From positions 398,300 through 462,299 of the forward strand of contig NZ_MKZS01000001.1 in the NCBI RefSeq assembly GCF_001942495.1: a stretch of DNA of 64,000 nucleotides. The letters run 5' to 3'. Shown here piece after piece: positions 9,868 through 16,359 of this stretch. The stretch's first letter is position 1. Each line of letters opens with the position of its first letter. Source of the DNA: Moorena bouillonii PNG. GTDB lineage: Bacteria; Cyanobacteriota; Cyanobacteriia; Cyanobacteriales; Coleofasciculaceae. Under the pieces are notes generated by a model, which was not told the DNA's origin, made no database searches, and was given only the letters and a program-made list of their open reading frames with translations. A program made the position numbers and the translations under genes.

Positions 9868-10170
9868 ATGGCTGATAGTGAGGGAGTTAAGAGCGCTGTC
9901 ATTCTACGCAGTGAAGAGGATTTTGGAGGCACACCTGATTTCTTGTCTGGGTCTTCAAGTAAGAGGAGCAAGAAAAAGAAGAAGAAGAAGCAGGCAGCAG
10001 GTTTAAAGCCTCTTGAGAAGGCTGTGTTTAAACAAGCAAAGCGTCTCGATGAGGCAAGTAAGATCTATAAGGATCGCCATGAGAAGTCCAATCGTAAGAA
10101 GAAAAATGGTTGGATCAAGGATTTTGGAAAGAACTATACCAAGAGTATGTCTAAGTTAATGAAATTTTAG
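9868..10170 (+). CDS. Small Lys-rich protein resembling DUF6312
   Basis: This is a 100-residue, highly basic protein. It has an acidic/neutral head (MADSEGVKSAVILRSEEDF), a seven-lysine run after SSSKRS (about residues 34-45), a helical part (LKPLEKAVFKQAKRLDEASKIYKDRHEKS), and the tail NRKKKNGWIKDFGKNYTKSM. The order poly-Lys, xPLEKAV helix, YxxRHxxSNxKKxNGWxxDFxxN matches my memory of the DUF6312 family, whose function is unknown to me. A second small gene (10363) follows on the same strand 192 bp later and resembles DUF6200; the two may work together. No membrane segment or catalytic motif is visible. The surroundings are repeat- and transposon-rich. Confidence 0.7.
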   Translation: MADSEGVKSAVILRSEEDFGGTPDFLSGSSSKRSKKKKKKKQAAGLKPLEKAVFKQAKRLDEASKIYKDRHEKSNRKKKNGWIKDFGKNYTKSMSKLMKF

Positions 10171-10362
10171 TTTGGTTTCTGCTCTACCCTTAACTTCGAT
10201 GTAATGGGTCAGTTAATGGCTATGTTGAAGGCAAAAAAGGTTTGAGTTCTTCAAAAGTTTTTGGAATGTTCATTACATCAGTTTGAAGTTTTTTATAAGG
10301 GCAGAGCTGGGCATGATACAACTTTTGACAAAGCTTGCTAAAATTTAGTTAGGAGAACGTTC

Positions 10363-10569
10363 ATGACTACACTTCAGAAAGAAAACACCATTATCCTAGA
10401 CATGGGATCGGCAAAGAAGGATGATATTAAAGATTTGCAATATGGTGAGGGTAGGCTTTTTAAGAGGATTGCTAGGGCCATTGAAGAATTGAAGCAGAGT
10501 GGTGAAGTTGCAGAAAATGCTCAACCAGTAATTGTTGTGGTTAAGAAGAAAAACGATAAAGATTGGTAA
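10363..10569 (+). CDS. Small protein resembling DUF6200
   Basis: A 68-residue protein with a good ribosome site (TTAGGAGAACGTTC before the ATG). It has a beta-like start (NTIILDMGSAKKDDIKDL), a GEGRLFKRIARAIEEL helix and a strand-like end (QPVIVVVKKKNDKDW). The order 'I(I/V)LD(L/M)G-K-(I/V)K-L-GEGKL...AIEEL...PVVVVxxKK' is what I recall of DUF6200, a family of uncharacterised proteins of about 70 residues. It follows the DUF6312-like gene on the same strand. Nothing in the sequence reveals an activity; the alternation of strands and helix suggests a tiny alpha/beta fold that could pack against its partner. Confidence 0.7.
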   Translation: MTTLQKENTIILDMGSAKKDDIKDLQYGEGRLFKRIARAIEELKQSGEVAENAQPVIVVVKKKNDKDW

Positions 10570-11010
10570 GTTTTTAATCGATCTTGAGAAGTAATACGAA
10601 TATCCGTCATGGGCTTCGTAGATTTGTGTTTCAGGGTTAGTATACAGCTAGAGAAAATGTCGCAGAGTCTAGCAAAAACTCTTATTATTTGTTAGACTTA
10701 AATTAGGGGAACACCGACAGGGATTATTATGTAACTTAAATTAAAGCCGAAAACCAAGGGTTTAATAGTTGCGCTCTCTATCCCGGTGGAAGGAACTTTT
10801 TTGACATTTTTATGGCGCTCGCTGGATATTCCTGAGAGCTTTGGGAGATACCCCCTGGATGTGAAAGCATCTTGCATGGGCGAGCCTTGGTCTATATTGG
10901 TAGACTTTGGTAGCTAAAAAGTATCGGTTACACTGAGTTGCTAACTCAAGTCCGCTTGACTTTCACCCAAGATTGAGTCCGCCTTTGGCAAAGCTATTGT
11001 TATTGGCTAC

Positions 11011-11061
11011 TTCAAGGAATCTGCATCGGGGGCATAAAGCCCCCGATGCAGATTCCTTGAA
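11011..11061. repeat. Perfect 23-bp inverted repeat, 5-base loop
   Basis: The arms start TTCAAGGAATCTGCATCGGG and end with the exact complement; the loop is ATAAA. A stem of 23 perfect pairs with a G/C-rich inner part would be very stable in RNA or as a cruciform. No U-run follows on either strand, so it is not a standard terminator; it may be a palindromic repeat or transposon end. Confidence 0.85.
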
Positions 11062-11118
11062 GATATATAGGAACCTCTACTTCTTGTACTGGTAATGTTC
11101 AAGTAGACTCGTGAACTC

Positions 11119-11145
11119 CCCCAACTTAATTCGTTTAAGTTGGGG
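11119..11145 (+). terminator. Terminator-like hairpin
   Basis: CCCCAACTTAA and TTAAGTTGGGG pair perfectly (11 bp) around a five-base loop, followed by TTTCT. It could end a transcript from the left. Hairpins of this form also occur at the ends of IS200/IS605 elements, so a remnant of such an end is an alternative. Confidence 0.4.
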
Positions 11146-11194
11146 TTTCTAGCGTGGCCCTAGGCCACGCTACGGGAACACGGAAAAAAGCCGA

Positions 11195-11243
11195 AGGTGC
11201 CCTTGACCTAGGAGAATAAAATTCCCCTAGGTCAAGGGCACCT
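11195..11243. repeat. 18-bp inverted repeat (GGTGCCCTTGACCTAGG type)
   Basis: Arms AGGTGCCCTTGACCTAGG and its complement enclose a 13-base A/T-rich loop (GAATAAAATT core). The design resembles the inner palindrome of the family A miniature elements (GGTGC...GCGAATTAAATTCGC...GCACC), so both may derive from one dispersed hairpin family. Confidence 0.75.
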
Positions 11244-11530
11244 CAACTTATACCAAATCCGGTTGCCATACCCCCTTAATAAATCAAAGAAACTCTAGCC
11301 AATTATAATCGACATAACTTAATAAGTTAGCTTGGATAGCATAAGTTAGCTTGGATAGCATTGATGGAGATTAACTGTTGTTTTTTTACTTTTTTACAGT
11401 CAAATTTTAATTGGGTTTGTAATTGATAACCAAAACCCTTTAGCATTTGTTATTTCTCCGTTTTTAAACTCAGATTAAAACTCGATTATAGTGTGAATTG
11501 AGTTTTATGGATAGGATAATATTCGATAAT

Positions 11531-11574
11531 TTTTGTCAAGTACATTTTATACCAAATTAGATGATATTACCCTG
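11531..11574. repeat. Dispersed 43-bp repeat, copy 2
   Basis: Near-identical to 5905-5947, starting TTTTGTCAAGTACA and ending ATTACCCTG. It lies about 95 bases before the start of the HAD phosphatase gene, so it could influence that gene's leader, but no function is evident. Confidence 0.6.
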
Positions 11575-11669
11575 TATCCCTATCGAGAAGCTTCCTATAG
11601 AATTGACTAATTGGAGTCCACAGCCTGGACCCGAACTGTTGTAGATCTCGACTCTTGAGGAAGATTTTA

Positions 11670-12342
11670 ATGCAGGATGTAGCTGTCATCTTTGATATGG
11701 ATGGTTTGCTAATTGATAGCGAACCGTTTTGGTCTCAAGTAGAAATAGAAATATTCAATGACCTTGGCATTCTCCTCAACGAGAGTATTACGTCTCAAAC
11801 CACGGGTTTGCGAAACGATGAAGTAGTCAAGTATTGGTATGCTCGATTTCCTTGGACTGGTATTAGCCAAGCTGAGGTATGTCGAACAATGATAACTCGG
11901 ATGAGTGACCTATTGATGACGATGGGACAACCGATGCCAGGTGCAATTGAAGCTGTAAACTTGTGTCGGGAATTAAACTTACCCCTAGCCCTAGCCACGT
12001 CATCTCCGATGAGTCTAATTGATACAGTACTCAAACGGCTCGATTTAAAGGAAGAGTTTGAGCCTGATCACATCAGCAGAAGCAGAGGAATTTGGTAAAC
12101 CCCATCCAGCCGTATATCTCAGGGCTAGCCGTCGTCTGGGTATAGAACCAACAAAGTGTGTTGCCTTAGAGGATTCGGTTCGTGGCGTGATTAGTGCCAA
12201 AGCTGCCAGCATGGGATGTATTGCGGTTCCAGCACCAGAAAATCTAGAGGATGAACGGTTTGCGATCGCAGATGTCACCGTTAATTCACTAGAACAGATC
12301 ACTGAGCCTTGGCTGAAAAAGTTTTTAGCTGAATATAGCTAG
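11670..12342 (+). pseudogene. HAD sugar-phosphate phosphatase (YniC/HxpB-like), frameshifted
   Basis: The N-terminal part has the HAD nucleophile motif FDMDGLLIDSEP (motif I DxDG) and LALATSSP (motif II Ser). The C-terminal part, in the +1 frame, has ITSAEAEEFGKPHPAVYLRA (motif III Lys) and CVALEDSVRGVISAKAA (motif IV acidic residues). All four catalytic motifs are intact but the frame breaks at 12063-12064, where one extra C between EEFE and LITSAEA disrupts it. Restoring one base gives a full protein of about 223 residues, normal for hexitol or 2-deoxyglucose-6-phosphate phosphatases. Either a recent loss mutation or a sequencing error. It starts a same-strand cluster with a dehydrogenase (22-bp gap) and glucokinase, pointing to sugar metabolism. 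Confidence 0.85.
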
Positions 12343-12364
12343 GCTAAACCTCACCTAAACATGT

Positions 12365-13438
12365 ATGTATACGGAGCAGCACGATAGTATGACAACCATG
12401 CAGGCTGCGGTCTGGTATGGTCCAGGACGTGAGAACTTTCGCTTACAAAAAATAGACCGACCATTACCTAGTGCAGGGGAAGTATTGATACAGGTTCAGA
12501 AGTGTTTCTTTTGTGCGATGCACGCACGGGCGGTATTAGTGGGACACGCCAAACATAATCCTCCAGTCATTTTTGGTAGGATGCTGGCGGGAGATGTTGT
12601 TGCTGTAGGGGAGGGTGTTACCAAAGTCAAACCAGGGATGCGCGTTACCGTCAACCCAGAAAAACCCTGTGGAGAGTGTTTTTACTGTCAGCGAGGAGCA
12701 TTAGGCCATTGCCTCAACCCAACTAAGTTACAACCCGGTGGCATGGCTGAGTTTGTATGCGTTCCGGCTTCCCTGGCTAGCGGAATCGTTGAACTGCCTT
12801 CATCGATTCCCTATGAATTTGCTGCCTATACAGAAACACTAGCCTGTATCCTTCAGGGTATTGACTTATCTAATATTGGTTTGTCCGATTGCGTGGTAAT
12901 TATTGGTGATGGCGGTGTGGGACTGACCTTCCTTCAGCTAGCCCGCTTGAGAGGTGCTACCAAAATAATTCTAGCTGGCAAACATGATGATTCTCTGGAA
13001 CAGGCATCAGCCTTGGGTGCTGATCGTACCGTTAATGTTACCCGAGAGTCTCTCAAAGACATAGTGATGGCCCAAACCGACAGTTATGGTGCTGATGTCG
13101 TTATTGAAGCCGTTGGCTCTGGGGAAACCTATGAACAGGCATTAACCCTGCTGAGGTGTGGCGGTACCGCAGTTGGGTTTGGTGGAACACCCCCGGGAAC
13201 TGAGTTTCGGGGCAATCCTAATTTAATTCATTATCGTTCCCTCAAGATTTATGGTAGCTATCGATATACTCCAGAGCATTTTCGTCAGGCCATAGACCTG
13301 ATTTGCACAAAGAAGATTAATCTAGAACCGATTATTACTAATACTGTTCCCTTCTCAAAATTAACAACAGAAGCAGTTGATATCCACAATCAACCGGATT
13401 GCCGAGCCTTAGTAATTGATTTTGCAGAGGGTGATTAA
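12365..13438 (+). CDS. Zinc-type medium-chain dehydrogenase with altered catalytic zinc site
   Basis: A 357-residue MDR-superfamily protein: a GroES-like N-terminal domain, then a Rossmann fold with GDGGVGLTFLQLARLRGA. The structural zinc site is complete (Cys102, 105, 108, 116; spacing C-x2-C-x2-C-x7-C). The catalytic-zinc side is odd. Cys47 and Cys50 are present, but the usual Gly-His-Glu after the hydrophobic strand reads Gly-Arg-Met (Arg72, Met73). The family includes sorbitol, threonine and alcohol dehydrogenases; with this change the reaction cannot be predicted. An internal ATG at 12389 is an alternative start. It lies 22 bp after the HAD gene and 71 bp before glucokinase on the same strand, so an operon in sugar or polyol metabolism is likely. 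Confidence 0.85.
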   Translation: MYTEQHDSMTTMQAAVWYGPGRENFRLQKIDRPLPSAGEVLIQVQKCFFCAMHARAVLVGHAKHNPPVIFGRMLAGDVVAVGEGVTKVKPGMRVTVNPEKPCGECFYCQRGALGHCLNPTKLQPGGMAEFVCVPASLASGIVELPSSIPYEFAAYTETLACILQGIDLSNIGLSDCVVIIGDGGVGLTFLQLARLRGATKIILAGKHDDSLEQASALGADRTVNVTRESLKDIVMAQTDSYGADVVIEAVGSGETYEQALTLLRCGGTAVGFGGTPPGTEFRGNPNLIHYRSLKIYGSYRYTPEHFRQAIDLICTKKINLEPIITNTVPFSKLTTEAVDIHNQPDCRALVIDFAEGD

Positions 13439-13466
13439 CCTATAATTAAGTTAAGAGTTTGACAGC

Positions 13467-13505
13467 ATTTTTGAATTTTGAATTTTGAATTTTGAATTTT
13501 GAATT
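13467..13505. repeat. Heptamer array (TTTTGAA), about five copies
   Basis: Five tandem TTTTGAA units end just before the ATG of glucokinase. The array runs into the start region, so the spurious in-frame TTG at 13492 is an artefact. It belongs to the same class of 7-bp arrays seen elsewhere in the window. Confidence 0.85.
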
Positions 13506-13509
13506 ACTT

Positions 13510-14487
13510 ATGATATTAGCAGGTGACTTAGGCGGAACAAATTGCCGATTAGCGGTATTTGACGAGAACCTCTCTATAGTTCAAAAAAGCACTTATAAGT
13601 GTAAAGACTATCACAGTTTTGAAGATCTGGTTGGGGCTTTCGTTAAAAGCTGTGAGCATCCCATTAAAATTGCTTGTTTCGGCTTACCTGGTCCAATCCA
13701 GGAAGGTGTGTGTAAATTGACTAATTTACCTTGGGATAAAGTAGAAGCGGCTAAATTAGTTTCAGTTACCGGTGTTCCGGTTAGTTTGCTCAACGATGTA
13801 GAAGCCAATGCTTATGGCATAGAAACCCTAAAGGATGATGACTTAGTTACTCTTAATGTCGGCACTAAAATACCAGGGGGCAATCGAGCAGTAGTATCAC
13901 CTGGTACTGGCTTGGGAGAAGCAGCAACCATTGAGGTGGAAGGTCGAGTTCATGCGATCGCATCTGAAGGTGGGAGTACTGACTTTGCTCCTTTGGATGA
14001 GCTTCAAGTGGGACTGATGCGTTATGTTCAGCAAGAATACAAACGGGTTAGCTACGAGATTCTTCTAGGAGGTCCTGGCTTGGTTCGTATGTATAATTAT
14101 TTGCGGGATAGCGGTCATGGCAACACCCCTGAATGGTTAGCAGAAGAACTGAGCAAAGGAGAGCCAGCGGCAGCAATTAGTAATGCAGCTCTGGCCAATA
14201 AATGTCCCCTTTGTGTGCAAGCTTTAGAGATGTTTGTCTCAATCTTGGCATCTGAAGCCGGAAATGCTGCCCTTAAGTTTTTCGCAACTGGGGGTGTTTA
14301 TCTCGGTGGAGGAATTCCCCCTCGCATTCTCGATAAGCTGCGTGAACCTCTGTTTATGGAAAATTTTATTAATAAGGATAAAATGGTAGATTTGCTGAAG
14401 TCTATTCCTATCTATGTGATTCTTAATGACCAGGCCGCTTTGCAGGGTGCTGCTTGGTATGCTCATAGAAGTCTATCTTCAAGATAA
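13510..14487 (+). CDS. glk: Glucokinase
   Basis: The protein begins MILAGDLGGTNCRLAVFD, the phosphate-binding motif of ROK/GlK glucokinases. It continues with CFGLPGPIQEG, the catalytic LLNDVEANAYGI (Asp base), SPGTGLGEA (second phosphate loop), and the adenosine-motif-like GGVYLGGGIPPRI. It phosphorylates glucose with ATP to feed glycolysis and glycogen metabolism. About 325 residues is normal for cyanobacterial Glk. The ATG at 13510 fits the conserved start; the upstream TTG lies in a heptamer repeat. It follows the HAD and dehydrogenase genes on the same strand and is convergent with the EamA gene, with a hairpin between them. Confidence 0.92.
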   Translation: MILAGDLGGTNCRLAVFDENLSIVQKSTYKCKDYHSFEDLVGAFVKSCEHPIKIACFGLPGPIQEGVCKLTNLPWDKVEAAKLVSVTGVPVSLLNDVEANAYGIETLKDDDLVTLNVGTKIPGGNRAVVSPGTGLGEAATIEVEGRVHAIASEGGSTDFAPLDELQVGLMRYVQQEYKRVSYEILLGGPGLVRMYNYLRDSGHGNTPEWLAEELSKGEPAAAISNAALANKCPLCVQALEMFVSILASEAGNAALKFFATGGVYLGGGIPPRILDKLREPLFMENFINKDKMVDLLKSIPIYVILNDQAALQGAAWYAHRSLSSR

Positions 14488-14517
14488 CTAATCTTTATTT
14501 ATAGTACGTAAGTATGT

Positions 14518-14551
14518 TATAGCAGTTCTCACTGGATTGAGAACTGCTATA
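14518..14551. terminator. Bidirectional hairpin between glk and the EamA gene
   Basis: Perfect 14-bp arms TATAGCAGTTCTCA / TGAGAACTGCTATA around CTGGAT. It sits between two convergent genes, where a two-way terminator is expected. No strong U-run is present. Half of the same motif (ATAGCAGTTCTCA) recurs after pabB at 23470. Confidence 0.6.
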
Positions 14552-14604
14552 CCAATTACCAATTACCGACTAAATAGTTGTAGCATCCATAACGGAAAAT
14601 GGTC

Positions 14605-15573
14605 TTAGGTGTTTTGTTCATTAATACTTGGCTTATCAGCACCTTTGCCAGTTTTTGCTAGATATATTCCCTCTATAATCACAGCAAAAGCTAGTATGTT
14701 AAGAATACTTAAGCTTTCTGAAAATAGAATCCAGGCTAGAATAGCACCAACGATTGGATCAAGAAGCAGCACTAAGGAAACAAAGCCTGAAGAAAAGTTC
14801 TTGAGGCTGTATACTACTAAACCATGTCCCACAGCTTCAGAGACAACAGCTAGGGAAATCACTGCTAACCATACTGACCAAGAAATCGGAAAAATTTGAT
14901 CGCTCAATATCAGAACCACTGGGATCATAAAAAGTGTTCCTAAAGCACAGCGCCAAATCAGTATTCCTTCTACAGAAAACTTGGTTCGTAGTTGTTCTAA
15001 TAGTAAAAAGTTTACTGCATAAAATACAGAAGATGCTAAGGCAGCACTATCACCGATAAAGTTATTGGGCGACTTTAGAAAATCCTCTATTTGTAGAGTA
15101 GTTGCCCCTAACAATGCAAGTGCCAGACCAATCAGGAATCTACGGTCAAAGCGCTGCTTAAATAATAACCATCCTCCTAGAGTAGCGAAAAATGGTGTTA
15201 AAGCTCCTAGTACATTACCATTAGCAACGCTAGTCTTAGTTAAAGACCAAGTCCATAGAAATCGACCACCCAGATGAGATATCGCTACGCCTACCAAAAG
15301 TAGGATATCGCCAATTTTATAACCTGACTGTGCGTCATATTTCTGATTCGATGTTTGAGTTCGTACTTGGTTTACTCCATTCCACAAACCAAAGACTAGA
15401 GTAGCTATCCAAAGACGATTGAATACTGTGGCATTAGCACTTATTTCTTGAAGAGAAAACCTGATTAAGATGGCTGTTATAGATAAAGCAAGTAAGGCAA
15501 TTACTAATAATAGTATTGGTAGTAATTCTGATGAGGTTTGCTCTCTATTGTCTTCTGTTAGTATTGCTTTCAT
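14605..15573 (-). CDS. EamA/DMT-family transporter
   Basis: A 322-residue protein with about ten hydrophobic helices in two related halves (EamA repeats), for example ILLLVIALLALSITAILIRF and, in the second half, LVLLLDPIVGAILAWILF with the conserved Pro typical of DMT carriers. Members export amino acids, nucleobases or other small metabolites from the plasma membrane; the substrate is not evident. Charged N- and C-terminal tails flank the helices. The ATG at 15573 is the first Met of a frame that leads straight into helix 1. It is convergent with glk. A 28-bp palindrome about 105 bp upstream may be an operator. Confidence 0.85.
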   Translation of the reverse strand: MKAILTEDNREQTSSELLPILLLVIALLALSITAILIRFSLQEISANATVFNRLWIATLVFGLWNGVNQVRTQTSNQKYDAQSGYKIGDILLLVGVAISHLGGRFLWTWSLTKTSVANGNVLGALTPFFATLGGWLLFKQRFDRRFLIGLALALLGATTLQIEDFLKSPNNFIGDSAALASSVFYAVNFLLLEQLRTKFSVEGILIWRCALGTLFMIPVVLILSDQIFPISWSVWLAVISLAVVSEAVGHGLVVYSLKNFSSGFVSLVLLLDPIVGAILAWILFSESLSILNILAFAVIIEGIYLAKTGKGADKPSINEQNT

Positions 15574-16359
15574 CGTTTGGTGTTAGATTTTGACTCAAAA
15601 TACCGATATTTTGCCAATATTTAGCTATCCTTGGATAGCTAATCTAAAGCAATCCTTGGTTTGAAAACCAGAGGATACTATAGATGTTATATATAACGTC
15701 TATAGAGGTGTTTTAATTGTGGGTGATGCTGACGTGACTTTGGTCTTTTGGGTCTGTTATCTTACACTCATTATGAATGAATTATTAGCTGATAGGTTAG
15801 GCTAGTTTAGCTAAAATATAACCTACTATTCTGCTCCAAATAATAGTCTAATTATAAACTATCATGAACCCCAAATCAAACATAATTAGTATCAAGTTTT
15901 TATATCACCTCTAAAGGATTAGTGATGATTAACAATATCGTAATTTTTAGTATGGACAATTAAACGGATTTGATATAACATCCTGTCCGATAGTATTGGC
16001 AATATATTCCAGGGTTTGGCTTAATATTATGGCGATATGGCGATATGGCGATATGGCGTTGCGCGTTGCGTCGGGCTTTGCCCGAATCGCATTCTTATTG
16101 CGTTACCGTAGCAGCGACCGGATGAACATCCCCTTTGGCCTACTATTTGGCATACTACATTGATACAGAATAAAGCACGAGCCTTTGAGCCTAATCACTG
16201 AGTGCCATATCTGCCAAACTCTACTCGTTCTGGTATAATATAAGCTTATAAGTAACTACCAACCTAATTTGGGATCATTTCCCATTTGCTTGTTTACGAT
16301 TAAAGTGGCAACTGATCCAAAAAATCCCCAAAAAGTCAACTGCTAATGCCACTACAGCG
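15574..16359. other. 786-bp divergent intergenic region
   Basis: The promoter regions of the EamA gene (leftward) and the beta-CASP gene (rightward) must lie here. I see a 28-bp imperfect palindrome (15678-15705), four tandem copies of CGATATGG around 16029-16060 running into a GCGTTGCG-TCGGGCTTTGCCCGA repeat unit, and otherwise A/T-rich sequence. No convincing gene. Confidence 0.5.
15678..15705. promoter_or_regulatory. 28-bp palindrome, possible operator
   Basis: CTATAGATGTTATA is followed by TATAACGTCTATAG: two 14-bp halves with one mismatched pair and no loop. A loop-less palindrome is more like a dimeric repressor site than a terminator. It lies about 105 bases upstream of the EamA transporter start. 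No regulator gene is adjacent. Confidence 0.35.

Larger units (their letters stand above)
10570..11669. other. 1.1-kb non-coding region rich in hairpins
   Basis: I find no credible gene. It holds a perfect 23-bp-arm hairpin (11011-11061), a terminator-like hairpin (11119-11145), a palindromic repeat unit AGCGTGGCCctaGGCCACGCT (11151-11171), an 18-bp-arm hairpin (11195-11243), a 19-bp direct duplication (11322-11340 and 11341-11359), and the second copy of a 43-bp dispersed repeat (11531-11574). Each is listed or discussed separately. Confidence 0.6.

Noticed and set aside
10570-11669. Riboswitch or known structured RNA in the hairpin-rich gap
   Set aside because: The hairpins are simple perfect stems with no multi-branched arrangement or known conserved core that I recognise.
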